Positions 37,510-48,900 of a stretch of DNA of 64,000 nucleotides are shown here, one piece after another. Source of the stretch: Parelaphostrongylus tenuis. Taxonomy: Eukaryota; Nematoda; Chromadorea; Rhabditida; Metastrongylidae. Position 1 is the stretch's first letter. Each line of letters starts with the position of its first letter. Below the pieces are notes generated by a model. That model saw only the letters and a list, made by a program, of their open reading frames with translations, did no database searches and was not told where the DNA came from. The stretch is from NCBI GenBank assembly GCA_019055375.1, contig JAHQIW010007094.1, forward strand, positions 62,001-126,000. Direction: 5' to 3'. The translations under genes and the position numbers were made by a program.

Positions 37510-37650
37510 CCTTGCATTTTCGAGGATATCCCAGCTGTGGCGCTCCATAGGGCCTTCTTGTTGACTACCGGAGAGTGTTGGGGATGGGGCTTGCTCTAAG
37601 CACGCCGCGGCGAGTGTTACAACCACTCGGCCACAGCGTCCCCGCTTCCC
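37510..37650 (-). repeat. SINE family 2, head and body
   Basis: The minus-strand head GTGGCCGAGTGGTTGTAACA has an exact A box. The following GCCCCATCCCCAACACTCTC and TGGAGCGCCACAGC match the other family members at 2.0 and 55.9 kb. Confidence 0.65.
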
Positions 37651-37779
37651 GTGTGGTTGTCTTCATTCGGCTTTAAGCTTTGTAATCTCTTCTCGCTGTC
37701 AGTTGGAGGTTGTGAAATATTGGTTATAGGTAAATCGAAAAGCATTAGTAGTCGTTGATTCGATTTCGCACTCAAAGCT

Positions 37780-37880
37780 CTTTGAGCCCTCCGTACCTTC
37801 GAGGCTGGATTAATGATGCCAGATGTGTCTGGAAGAGTAACGGCACTGATTTGATACATCAGTAGGACACTGTCATCATT
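37780..37880 (+). repeat. SINE family 1 body fragment
   Basis: CCTTCGAGGCTGGATTAATG, CTGGAAGAGTAACGGCACTGAT and TGATACATCAGT match the body of family 1 in plus orientation, as in the 39105-39345 copy. The head is missing. Confidence 0.5.
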
Positions 37881-37889
37881 GTAAGTCTA

Positions 37890-38640
37890 TCCGTTCATTG
37901 AATCGTCTTTAATGATACCCTTTGAAGCCATGTTGCATTTTTCGTGTAATGGTCGAGACCGAGAGCTCTAAGCTCTAGCATTTTACAATCAGTTATCTCA
38001 ACAGACGGATACCTGTCACCATACGGCTACTCACGATAATTGAGACGAGATGAAAAAAATGCAATCCAATTATTGATAAAGGCACCATAATAGTATAGGA
38101 GAGTAGCAGCACCGAGATAATGTTTTATTAGGAAGCAGCAAGCCTTTCCAGAGACTATATATGCATTAACTCACTTCTGACGATGCGCATTAAAGTCAAA
38201 TACACAGAGCATTCATCAGGGAGATCAAGGATGGAAGCTTTACACTTTTCTTTCTTCAAGTACTGAGATGCCTTTGCTGAACAGTAAAGCATTTAAAGTC
38301 AATATTTAATCCAACTTGCTTTTCATCTAAACTGGGCTCGTACAATTTATAGTTGCGTTTATTCAAACACTACAATTTTTTTATCACATGTAAACGACAC
38401 GAATTGGGTTCAGTGTAGCGGCTACATTTGTTTCAAGACCACGGTTAGTATTATGCAGGACTAAAACCGTCATAACGAAAAGAATCAAAAGTTAACAATG
38501 GTTAACCAACAGTATCCATGCCACGAGCTCGAGATTGATCTGATGCTGCAGCTGCGAGATATCAAGAGGTCGACAAAAAAAATATAAAAAAAAAAAACTC
38601 ACTTGAAAATTTAAGTATGGACGCTATGATAGTCGTTTTC
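37890..38640. other. No gene recognised
   Basis: Nothing identified. AT-rich, with an A-run near 38575-38600. Confidence 0.4.
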
Positions 38641-38644
38641 CTGT

Positions 38645-38650
38645 TTTATT
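38645..38650 (-). terminator. AATAAA polyadenylation signal
   Basis: A canonical AATAAA on the minus strand, 78 nt beyond the TAA of the terminal exon at 38728-39078. Confidence 0.6.
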
Positions 38651-38727
38651 ACGTTGGAAAAAAGTTCAAAAGCACTTGTGAAATATTGAGAATCTATGCA
38701 TATAATTTTTCTTTGAGCCAAAGGCGA

Positions 38728-39078
38728 TTATTCTCTACGACTTTCTGGCATCGCCCCGCCAAGTTTCGGACCTGGTGGGTCCTTCAACTTCGTTGATCTC
38801 ATACACTGTGGAAGAATCTCTTCCCAATAATTGCGCAATAAATGCAGACTTCGCTTGTATCGCTGGACATGGCGAAGGGTTGTAGCGAAGTGAAAATAAC
38901 GAAGAATAATATCAATGCCTTCAGTGGGAAAATCCCACATAAGAAGCTGTGTTATGAGCATGGTAAGCATGGGAATTATCTCATGGTCATGGAAGTGCTC
39001 CATAACTTTCTTTCCAACCGCAGTATCAAAGCAAATGAAAGTGCCACGCATTACAATTATTATGACATTCGCAGTATC
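38728..39078 (-). CDS. Terminal exon of an unidentified gene
   Basis: A strong acceptor (TATCATTTCAG) at 39079 opens an uninterrupted 116-codon frame in phase 0 ending in TAA, with AATAAA 78 nt further on. The peptide starts DTANVIIIVMRGTF. It is mostly helix-forming, with hydrophobic stretches (IIPMLTMLITQLLMW, GIDIILRYFHF) and a basic, proline- and glycine-rich end (KLKDPPGPKLGGAM). This could be helical-repeat (HEAT-like) protein, but I do not recognise the family. Upstream exons must lie above 39079; 41186-41240 is one candidate start, with a phase-compatible donor. Confidence 0.6.
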   Translation of the reverse strand, partial: DTANVIIIVMRGTFICFDTAVGKKVMEHFHDHEIIPMLTMLITQLLMWDFPTEGIDIILRYFHFATTLRHVQRYKRSLHLLRNYWEEILPQCMRSTKLKDPPGPKLGGAMPESRRE

Positions 39079-39104
39079 CTGAAATGATATTTAGCTACCA
39101 CTCT

Positions 39105-39345
39105 ATTAAGAGCGCGTGTGGTGTCATAGTTAGAGGTGCTCTGCGCCGCCACACGTGGTCGTTGGCTCGACTCTGCGGCCATCGCTCACAAGGCCTTCCA
39201 TTCCTTCGAGGTCGGTAAACTGGTATCAGATATTCCTGAAAGGATAGCAGCATTGACGTGATACATCGATGAGCTACCACGACTCAACAATGAAGACGAA
39301 TGCGTAGAGCATCCCTCAAGGAATTTATCATAGTCGAGAGCTTTT
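39105..39345 (+). repeat. SINE family 1, diverged plus-strand copy
   Basis: AGAGCGCGTGTGGTGTCATA, GTTAGAGGTGCTCTGC, GGTCGGTAAACTGGTA, GATACATCGATGA and GAATGCGTAGAGCATCCCTC follow the family order. The A box is mutated (GTGGTGTCAT). Confidence 0.8.
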
Positions 39346-39584
39346 TTATTCTATAAATGCTACAGAGCCATTAAAAAGCACTCGAATAATGATGTTTGGA
39401 ATTATGTGGTTTGGCATACTGTAATTCTTGTAAGCTGTCGGTGCCGAAAATTCTGGATAATACAGTAAATTGCTATCAAATGAAGGAAGTTCCAGTTAGG
39501 ACAAAAAGGAAGCGTCGACAGATTAAGCAAGGAGTTGTCATGGAAAATTACGGGGGTAGCAGCTATTGTAGACGATGCCGCCGG

Positions 39585-40210
39585 TCAAAAATCGTCCCAA
39601 ACTAGGGAAACGTTTCTGTCCGACGCTTTACCGGATGCGTCAGACAAGATCTGTAACCCACATTTTAAAAGTTCAGTGTCGAGAAAATTTAATAAAAGGT
39701 CTAGATTCTCCAGCAGAGTAACGGAAGCGCCAGTTGTCTCACGATAGTCTTCGTGTGTTGTAATGGAAATGTCGCATCCGTACATCACTGCTAGAATCCA
39801 GCAAAGGTTGTCTAGTCATTGTGAAGCTTGAAAATCCTGACGTAAGCCTGAAGAAGAAAGGACTTTAGTGAGTTTACTTCCAAGTAGAACGCTTCTACCT
39901 GAATGTCGTCCAGGTGAGTGGAGCCGGTTTGTTCAGAGCGAATCTTATATTCCTTGAGAATTTGGGTGTGTGACGACTGGTAGCGCTGAAGGAGCGTTCT
40001 CAAGAAGTCGATCCGGCGGCGGATGGAGGAGCTGTCCGGAGTAGACATAGCTAAGGGAGTAGACTTAAGACAAGAAGATCCAGCAGAAGATGGCACGCTA
40101 CGAATGTTGACATGGTCGCCAGCTGTTTGGAATTGGCTCTGAACTCTCTTAAGGTGATTGCAATTAACACTACCTGATACTGTAGGTGTAGAACACGGTA
40201 AGATTAACAA
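39585..40210 (-). pseudogene. LTR-retrotransposon gag-like fragment
   Basis: The 132-codon minus frame (40210-39812) contains MSTPDSSSIRRRIDFL, QRYQSSHTQILKEYK and EAFYLEVNSLKS, a charged helical N-terminus of the kind seen in BEL/Pao-type gag proteins. A second frame (39788-39585) continues after a frameshift with SVTLLENLDLLLNFLD. No protease, RT or integrase is found nearby. Assignment is by general resemblance only; an unrelated host exon remains possible. Confidence 0.4.
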
Positions 40211-41180
40211 GTTTATTGTGGATAAACTGTCAGTAGACCAATCGGATTAGCGGATCGAGTACGGTAGAATTACGGTAATCTTGGTGACCCAGCCACTCAC
40301 TGCTAACTGATGATAAATGATGACAACTTATGACAACCAACGACAACGGCTTCATAACAACCGATGACAACATGACGACTGCCCTTTCTGTTTTGAAGAA
40401 AGCATATATATGTACCACAGACAAAGAGTTCATAGAGGAAGCGCTACAGAATCCTACGTTTACACAAAAAATTTACGCACACAATGGGTTAGATTTGAAA
40501 ACACAAAGGTCAACATGCGTACAAAAGAGGATAGGCAAGATGTTGCTCTAAAATAGATTCGACACAAAGAATTTCTTGCTCACATCAGATGGGAAAAAAG
40601 TTTGTAGCATAAAAAGGCACAAGTTCATCCCACGATGGGAACGTAAACATAAAGGACGTCGGCCGGCCGCACATTCGTCTACCAGCACCGACAACTTACA
40701 AGACTTACAGTTCACCAAAGTACATAATTCAAAACAATGCGTGCAGAATTTATGTAATCATTGTACTTCTTTACTCAGCAAATGAGTCCAATCTAATCAG
40801 AATGAAAAAATTATGGCGAATTGATCGGAATTTGATCAGACCGTTCTTTTTCACCAGTGATTGGCGCTCTAAGGAACAGTGGTAAGCGTTCAGTTTGAAG
40901 CAAGACACAGTAACAAAAGACTTGTCCATACCGAGGTTCAATGAAGGACGGTATTGACACCATAGCTCTACTGGGTTTCAACTAAGTTCTTCAACTAGCC
41001 GCTGGAGGACGGATTTTCATTATCAAAGAAATAATTTCAGCACTCGCCCAACTGCTGCTCTGAATCCTGAAGAACTATCGGATAAGCGCGACCAGAGCAT
41101 TGAATAAAAGACAACGTTAGAGACGTCACTCCATCTGGATGGTGCTACATTCTTCTTGACTCGTCTCAGCGCCGGCTACA
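40211..41180. other. No gene recognised; TGACAAC-rich patch
   Basis: TGACAAC is repeated irregularly at 40318-40375. A word CTTGTAAGNTGTCGGTGC occurs at 39430 (plus) and, inverted, near 40690, which might be the remains of an inverted repeat. Confidence 0.35.
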
Positions 41181-41185
41181 AATAC

Positions 41186-41240
41186 CAACTTTTCAAGAAG
41201 AAACAGTCGCTGTGGAGATCCGATTTGAGCCATTGTGGCT
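41186..41240 (-). CDS. Candidate first exon with trans-splice-like acceptor
   Basis: On the minus strand CTGTTTCAG is followed after seven bases by ATGGCT in good context (CACAATGG). The frame MAQIGSPQRLFLLEKL runs 16 codons to the donor GTATTTG in phase 0. The short gap between acceptor and ATG is typical of nematode spliced-leader addition. Phase 0 matches the start of the terminal exon at 39078, but intermediate exons were not identified, and the two may belong to different genes. Confidence 0.4.
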
Positions 41241-41309
41241 CTGAAACAGCCGAGACAGTAGCGTAATAAAGATTTGTAGCAGCATTGTATAAGTCCATCA
41301 ATAAATCAG

Positions 41310-41480
41310 ATCATCGGTTCTGTATCCGCATGTCAGTTACAGGCTTACCGCAAGCAGGTCTGTTATAAAACTGTCGATTTCGCACTGACGGAACGCTTGG
41401 TGGCTCTTTGTAGTGAAATCGAGCCAAATAACGCATGTGTTGCAGCGTGCCTACAATCACTGCACCACACGAGCTCTCTA
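41310..41480 (-). repeat. SINE family 1, decayed copy
   Basis: The minus strand reads GAGCTCGTGTGGTGCAGTGA then GTAGGCACGCTGCAACACATG; the body is truncated. With the sequence after it, it forms a unit duplicated at 42598-43080. Confidence 0.5.
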
Positions 41481-41780
41481 CGGCATGTGGTGAATTAATA
41501 AGAAAAACACAAAAGCATCGATCTTTTGTGAGAACAGCACAACAGTCCATATATCTGGCTTTGTATCAAATACAATGTATTCATTTTAGAATTTTCGCTT
41601 TCTTCTTTAATATGGAAATAATGTATGGGCTCTCTAATGTCAAACAAGGTTCGACTTTCCATGTGGCAAAGCATTGGTCATTCACATTTGCTGTTTCTCG
41701 TATTCAGAAAATGAATAAATCTGGAAAAATTCATGACTACATTGGATTTCCCAAAACCGACTATCGCTTAACCTCGGCAT
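41481..41780 (+). repeat. Diverged duplicate of 42815-43080
   Basis: ATTCAC/TTTACA-x-TTTGCTGTTTCTCGTAT here corresponds to TCATTTACACCTGCTGTTCCTCGTATTGG at 43005. Both lie at the same distance beyond the head of a family 1 SINE, so the sequence and the SINE were duplicated together or form one longer element. A 140-codon plus frame runs through it; the duplicate keeps about 30 codons in frame. Confidence 0.45.
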
Positions 41781-41899
41781 TAACTGGAATATTCCGTGAT
41801 TATTTTTGCTTCAGCAAGCACGAGGCTTTTAATACAACTTTAAATTGTACAAATTAGTACAATAGAGATCGTATCGGTGGCTATCGTTTCGGCAGTCTT

Positions 41900-42590
41900 G
41901 CCTTCCTGAGAGTTTGAAAGAGTCAAACTGACCTACGTCGTCATAGTCAAGCACTTCCATAACCAAGACAGACAGAGAGAAAGAGGAAAAAAGCACTCGA
42001 ACAATTTCAAAACGTAAAATAATCGGCTATATTCGACTCACCATTTTGTTGTTATGTTATTCACCAAATATATAGACCAGCCGCACTGAGCCTTACATGG
42101 GCGAGGTGTGTGCATGGCTCATATCCGTAAAAATCAATCCAAGATGTGGCCCGAAATCATATGTGATTGGGAGGCACTCATCTTTACGATTCATAGCGAG
42201 ATTTCTGGAATGGATTCAAAACGCCTCAAGCACTTTGCGCCGAAGTCTTACGCTCTTGTGCAAGTTTTTTATTTTTACATCAAAATCACCCCCTCATGTG
42301 TCTGTGTCCTGTGCGTACCTAGTGAGATATTTGGTTTAGAATTACGTTCGCCGACTAGGTTTTCTTTTATACGGACATAGAGTGACCTACCCGTTTCGCC
42401 AATGTCATCCCCCCCGTATGCTTTGCAGGAGATTGACTAAACTGTACCCTTACTCATGTACTCGCCGTCTGCAGAAAGGTTAGCCACCAATGCTTTCTCT
42501 AATGTACTTTTTTGTACAAAATAAACGTGTATTAAAAATCTCGTGTTTGTTGAAGTTAAGATACTCACGGAATACATTGAATTTCATCAA
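41900..42590. other. No gene recognised
   Basis: A GTTTCGGCAGTCTTGCC word at 41890 recalls the 17.9-kb repeat. Two overlapping plus-strand frames at 42097-42380 show no motif. Confidence 0.35.
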
Positions 42591-42597
42591 GCATCGT

Positions 42598-42815
42598 TAG
42601 AGGTGATTGAATGCATAGCTAGCCTTCGCAATGGCTCGCGGTGGCCAATCGATGCATCTAGTCAGAGCTGCTATCCTCCCAGACAAATCTGGTATCAATC
42701 CGTCAACCGTGGAGTGATGATTTACTTTGTGAAGTTCTGCAGAGGGATCGAAACAAACAGCATATGTGTATTGCAGGCGCTCATAACCACTGCACCATAC
42801 GCGTCTCCAGACGAT
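42598..42815 (-). repeat. SINE family 1, diverged copy
   Basis: AGAGGTGATTGAATGCATA, GGCTCGCGGTGGCC, TCCTCCCAGACAAATCTGGTA and ACCACTGCACCATACGCGTC keep the family order. The B-box region reads TTTCGATCCC on the minus strand. Confidence 0.75.
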
Positions 42816-43460
42816 GTGGTGAGATAATTTCAAAAAAACTCAGGGGAATAAAGCTTTCTGAGACAGAAAACAATCCGTGTACATGGCGTTTTGTTTACTT
42901 TACTCTATCTTCTTTGTAAGAGTTTTGTTTCTATCTTTGAGATGTGATGTATTATAGCTTTAACTTGCGAAAAGATTTAACTTTCGAGTATGCGAAGTAT
43001 TTGTCATTTACACCTGCTGTTCCTCGTATTGGGAAAAAAAATATGAATTTTGAGGAGATTACGAACATCGTAAGTTGCCCTCAACTGTCACAACTAGATG
43101 CTGTTAATCAAAGTGGTTGCGTGACTTACTGTTATTCCAGTTGTACTCTGTTGTACTCTCAGTTGTACTCTGTACAGGTTACTCTGTTTGTAGAAAGGAC
43201 CCTACAAGCATCTGAATTTTAGTATATTATTTCCTTTTAATTGCTTTAACCGAGAATGCATCCATATGTTGTTTGTCAGCGCCTGCTTTTGACGAAAGTA
43301 TGATTTTATATGAGCTTCTGAATTGAAGTTCCAGACACTTCTTTTAGAGTCCAACTATATGCATTGCAAGACACCGAAAACGTTGAAACGATAAATTACT
43401 GCGACCTTGCAGGAGTGGAAAAGTGTGGTGAAAAAAAATGATGTCACAACTGATATGAAA

Positions 43461-43890
43461 AACTAATCCAAAAGATCGACGTGTTTTTGAAAACCCCAAA
43501 AAACATTCAATATAATCCCAAAAAAAGAATGATTTCACCATTCACCTCCGAAACACCGGTGTATGACCCTGGCGTACCAACCCCTTTTTGAGCTTAAATC
43601 ATTCTTTTTTTGGGATTATATTGAATGTTTTTTGGGGGTTTCAAAAAACAGTCGATCTTCTGGATTAGTTTTGATCTAACAGCAAAAAAATCTATCGACT
43701 GAGAGGTGGTGATGGACCAGTGTCATTGTACACTGTGTCCATCACCACATACGCCTCCCTCCTTGCTTCAATGCAGGGCTGAATGTGGGGCGGGGGTCAC
43801 TGACGAGGAGGACGAACCTCCGAAACACCGGTGTATGACCCTGGCGTACCAACCCTTCTTGAGCTTAAATCATTCTTTTTTGTGGGATGA
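43461..43890. mobile_element. Hairpin element, family H, with near-perfect palindrome
   Basis: Bases 43461-43535 are matched almost base for base by the reverse complement of 43597-43670 (ACTAATCC-AAGATCGAC, ACATTCAATATAATCCCAAA), around a 61-base loop. The loop and right arm segment CCTCCGAAACACCGGTGTAT to AAATCATTCTTTTTT is repeated directly at 43817-43880. Relatives are at 12660 and 60050. Confidence 0.85.
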
Positions 43891-44046
43891 TATGAAAAAG
43901 TTATGAAATATTATGGGAAAACATAGGAGCAACATTTCCTGCACTTTTGTGAAAACAAATGAGATCATAATTTCGAACACATTTGTATATTGGCTTGTTC
44001 AGTTGGATAACTTTTACTTTCTTGCTCTTTCTTTTGATTTCTTTTT

Positions 44047-44231
44047 TAGATTACCGAGCTTTATTCTTGGAAGCGAATACAGTGCTCTCGTTAATGGGAC
44101 AGTTAAATCGTTTTCGCAAAACTTGGGCGTTCACAATTTCAAAAGTAATAGATCTAGAAATCAAATGTAAACATTTTCATGATGAGGTTTGTTTTGCGGC
44201 AAGACATGAAACTTTTTCATTAGTAGAGTAG
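44047..44231 (+). CDS. Possible terminal exon, unidentified
   Basis: A pyrimidine-rich acceptor (TTTCTTTTTTAG) precedes a frame of about 60 codons (YRALFLEANTVLSLMGQL, then FRKTWAFTISKVIDLEIK) ending in TAG. The composition looks protein-like, but no neighbouring exon, polyadenylation signal or family match was found. Confidence 0.22.
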
Positions 44232-44789
44232 CGGAGAATTGCATACAGAAGTGGCATTGCTTTACCTCTCACCTTCAAACTTATTATAATTTTACTACTC
44301 TCCACACTTTTATTTGTATATCTTTGAGAATAAAACTGTTTGGAAAACCGGAAAGAAATTGATCTGATCTATTGATACTTTCAGTGTGAAAAAGGCAGTT
44401 GTAAGATCAAGCGGTGAACACTAGAGAAAACTGTCGCGTTGTTCAATACGAGAACTTGTTTGTTCACTGTCCCTTGTACCAGAAATGGGAGCGTGGCAGA
44501 AAAATGAAGAAAATGGCTTTCGTGAACTCCAATAAATTAGGATGTTTCTATGACAGAATAAAATGGCTTCATCTTAAGAAAAGATCTGCAGATTACAATA
44601 GCTTCTTCAAAATCAATAACTGTTCGAATTCGAACTGTTATGAAACGATTTTATGTCTTCTAAAGTTGAAAGCGGCTATTTTTTTAGCTCTAAAAGCAAT
44701 AATTACATAGGGGTTGAAGTAGTATATAAGTTAAGTTTATGATAAAGATCAAAATATGTGCTATTTAAGCCAACTTGTCTGTGGTCTAT

Positions 44790-45190
44790 TGAATGGGTTC
44801 ATGTACGGTTATGAGATATGAGATATGTTGAAAATTGAGCATGATTTTGAGAAAACACTCGAAAATCACGCTATAATATATTTTAAAATACCAGCCAAGA
44901 GCAATCGAGTGTACAAAACCGCTGTTCAAGTGATTTTCACTTGACAGCAGTGTAGTGTAAATCGTTCGTCGTCGCTAACTCTTATGGTTGGGGTTGGAAC
45001 ACCCACAGAGGATTGGCTAGAAGTCAAGGGTTCTGCCCAAGTGACGAGATTGTAAGGTCGAAACACATGTATCAGGCTGTACAAGAGCCCCTTTAACAGA
45101 CCACATGCAAGTTGGCTCAAAGAACAGTTATGAGATATTAGATATGTTGAAATTTCAGAGTGGTCTGAAGAAAACACTCAAAAATAACGG
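44790..45190. mobile_element. Foldback element, family B, rearranged copy
   Basis: GAGATATGTTGAAA plus GAGAAAACACTCGAAAAT occurs at 44818-44870 and inverted-arm words (GTCGAAACACATGTATCAGG, AGACCACATGCAAGTTGGCTC) at 45055-45120. The centre has GTAAATCGTTCGTCGTCGCTAACTCTTA. Arms differ more from each other than in the 22577 copy. Confidence 0.7.
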
Positions 45191-45525
45191 TAAATTATGC
45201 GCATTTGACAAATCTCGCTCTTAATAGAACTTTGAGACGATGACTAGAGAAACTCATTAACGGAAATCATTGGTAACTGAATTGCATTATTTGCTCTACC
45301 TCAGCCAGCAAACCCACACCTTGATAAAACTGATAAGAGTTTGAGATTATCTACTGATGTTTGAGAAGAGAAAATATCCCATATACAGCAATGTCATCAG
45401 GACTGTTGCGAGCATAGAATAAATGATTATTTTAATTCTTAGCTCTCACCATCTCAACGTATGAAGTTATAGAGATAATTTAAACTATCATTGTTCGGTT
45501 TTCAATATGAGAGAAAACAATACGA
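45191..45525. other. No gene recognised
   Basis: Spacer between two foldback B copies; nothing recognised. Confidence 0.4.
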
Positions 45526-45529
45526 AGAC

Positions 45530-45935
45530 TTTCGTTTCGAGTGTTTTCTCAAGACCACTGCTCAAATTACAATATGCCTGACAATCAATATTTGAGCCAC
45601 GCATCTCAGTGGTCTGTCAAACAGGGCTGACTTATAGAGCCCGATACACGTGTTTCGATCTTGCGAAACGAAAGATATGATTTATCGAATGTACCAGTCA
45701 AGAGCAATCGAATGTACAACACTCTGTGTTCGGTGAGATTTTCATTGGACATAGAGTGTAAAACGTTCGTCGTCGCTAACTCTTAGTGTGGGGACTGGAG
45801 CTCCCACAGAGATTAGCAAAAGACGAGAAAGGGTAACTGTCCGACTGACGAGATCGAAAGATCGAAACACGTGTATCGGGCTCTATAAGTCAGCCCTGTT
45901 TGACAGACCATTAACATGCGTGGCTCAAATAATGA
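45530..45935. mobile_element. Foldback element, family B, complete copy
   Basis: GAGCCACGCATCTCAGTGGT, ACAGGGCTGACTTATAGAGC and CGATACACGTGTTTCGATC on the left are mirrored by ATCGAAACACGTGTATCGGG, CTCTATAAGTCAGCCCTGTT and CATGCGTGGCTC on the right. The centre is CACAGAGTGTTGTACA-type sequence. It lies just beyond the stop codon of the secreted-protein gene and may supply or displace its 3' UTR. Confidence 0.88.
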
Positions 45936-45997
45936 TTATCAGGAATACGAAGACTCACAGTGTGTTTTATCTTCAAAAAAGTGCTTATCCAACGGTT

Positions 45998-48900
45998 TCA
46001 TGGACAAATGTGCGCTAATCGTTGTGCCCCGTAATCACGAAAATGGTCGATGATTCGATCTAAAGTCCCAGTCGAATCAATTTCCGTCCTTCTGAGATCA
46101 ACACATTGGTACTCTATTGTCTGTGAGGGAAAAACTTTAGTTAAAACTAAAATCAAATTCGTTGTTCATCTCCAAAGGTTTAGATTTTCTAGACAGATTG
46201 CCTTTGCAACACTTTATCAAAGCTTAAATATATTCTTTATGAAGATGACATGGAGCTCTAACTCATCCATTCTAGTCTCTTTACACCTTAACTCTGAGTT
46301 TGATAGAATGACTTCAAAGAACAGTTTTCCAAAAACAGATTGTCTATATTTAATTGCGAAAAAATAGAACTAGAGCTGACTACTGATCAACGAAAAGCAG
46401 CATCATATACGTTATGGCTTGCAAACCCGACAACATGATTCAAAGCACTGCACTACAAAGAAAAGTATGAGTCACTCTCGATGGCTCATATTGGATAAAC
46501 GGCGAAGTACAGTTGAAGTGGCTCGAAATCATCTAGATCCTCCATATCTTTTAGATCGTTCAGATTTAGAGCAATCCATTTCGGTGGAGTCGCTAATTTG
46601 GCGACACTTCGAAGCGAACGCTCCTATCGGTTGAGCTACGATAGCACTTGTAGGTCTGTAAAAGAGAAAAGACATGGAGCTCCCCATATCTGTAAAAATA
46701 CGTAGCTTTTTCTATTCTCTCAGCTTGCTTTTTATTTAGTCAATGATCGCATCATAGCAGTGAAATACTGATGAATTACAAAAGTGCTTTTCTTAGAAAC
46801 ATTATCAATATTACAGGAAAGAGAAAAATCGACGTAAACTCACATTTTCGCCAAGTTTCAGCTCTGTGTCAACATCAAGTGTTCTGTTGCCTTCGACTAG
46901 ACAGCTGATGATGATAATCGAACCATTAGATGTGCATTTTTTAACGAATTGATTGTCGGAAATCCACCTGAAATGCAGAGCTGCAAATAAGAGCAGAAAA
47001 TCCAAAAGATTAGCTTATGGTAAATAAATTGATTTGCTACTGAGCTAGATAATCAACAAACTTTCGTAACCTCTCGAAGTGTGTATAACCTAGTGATCAA
47101 GAAAGCCGCGTAGCACAAGCCCTTCTTCCGTTCTCAAGCTCACCAAACCTTTATATGTCAGTAAGTTAATAGCAGAGTTGTCTGTGAGGACAACAGCAGC
47201 GATTTGCCACAATGGTAGGCCATTGTACGCTACTTTATAATTAAAACATGCATTCAGTCACCTGTGACAACTCTTCACGAAGTCGAATACATGGCGTTAC
47301 CTTCGGCGATCAATTAACTTACATTAGCCTTTTGTTTTTATGCCTACGTTTTCCGTGATCCAAATCTTTCTATCGTGGATATTCAGGCAGAAAAAAACCT
47401 CTTGGCTGTAAAAAACTCTATCTTGTCCGGTTTGCAGAATTTTTGAGACCTCGCTTGAAATAAGATCTGAAAACATATTTTGCGCCATTTGTGAGGTCTG
47501 TTACTTATACCGTGCAAGACACGTGTTTTGGCATTAAATCCTTGCCAGTTGCACGTTATCTTTCGTTTCAGTCAATCCCGCTGGGAAACATCTCCTATAT
47601 AAAGAAACCGATGCCGAAATATTTACATATGCCGCCAAGGCAATAAAATCACCCGACGGCCAGTGTTGTACAGTCGACTGCTCGTGGCTACTAGTGTCTG
47701 TTGTCATATCTTTCCTTTCGACTGTTTGTGGGACCCCGCTCAAAGCAATATAATCTAACCGCATATTATGAGTCTGTCATGAGGTCTATTATGGAGCCTA
47801 AAAACACCTTGCCGCTGACAAGGCTGTGATGCCGACAACTCTATCTTTCAGTAGTAAAACCACTGAGACAGATGAAAAGAGAAACATGAGCGCCTTCACA
47901 GAGATCCCGAAATTTAATCCCTACTATGATCAATACTGTGGATCCACCAATCGTCGCTAAAAGGTTGAAGCCTCCTCACACTTATTCGTAAATTTTCACC
48001 ATTTATACTCCAAAAGAGATCGTTAAGGCTCACTGAATGCATATGTGATCCTTAAAAAGAGTTCCAGTCGCATAACGATGGTTAAAATCAATGCTACACT
48101 CCTCCCTCAAATCTGGTACCAGTTATCCGTCTCCGATAGGATGAAGGCTGATGAGCCTGAGGCGCAGAACTCAGAAACGACCACGTGTGTTTTCCAAAGA
48201 ACTCAGCAACAACCACGTGTGTTTTTCCAAGCACCCTAACACTGCGCTAAATCTACTTCATAGAAAACTAAGTTTATGTTTTTCCATCTCTTACGTTTGT
48301 TCCGGATGATAAACAACGCCGTTGTTAACGCAAGTGATATCAGCCTTTTCATTATGAGATGGCTGTGAGCGAAGTGAAGTATCAGCATCTAACAATGCCT
48401 CGTTATCAAGCGTCTCTTCTGGCTCCATCAACTGAAAAATAACTAAGTTCCATGCGGTGCTAACAAAAGGAGACAATAAACGTAAGTGATTTCAGCAAAT
48501 CTAACAATTTCAGACTTTAGAACGAAGTTGGGAATGCTAAAAAATTGCTAAGGCTATTGTTGAGGTTAAGTATACAAAAGAAACAGAAAAGTCGATCTCC
48601 ATCAAATGAAAGCTCACCGATGGCAAATGGTTACGGTGAATGTGCACTCTTTATTCTTCGTTTTCCTATGTTTGTTTATTTCATCAGACGTTCCAACGCA
48701 TTTTTTATTGAAAATTGTTAGACCATATGATATGAGCAAATTTCGAAAATGAAACATGGATAGCTCTCGAAGGACTATCATGTTGTGTAGCTCTACCTTG
48801 CCCCGTAGAGAGGCAGTAATACCAGCTGAATAGTTTTCAGAAGAAAATAAAGCATCATACACTTACCACTCCCAGATTTTTGAAGGTTTTCAGCATAGGA

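Noticed and set aside
46050..46367. 105-codon plus-strand frame
   Set aside because: Antisense shadow of the last exon of the secreted-protein gene and its preceding intron.
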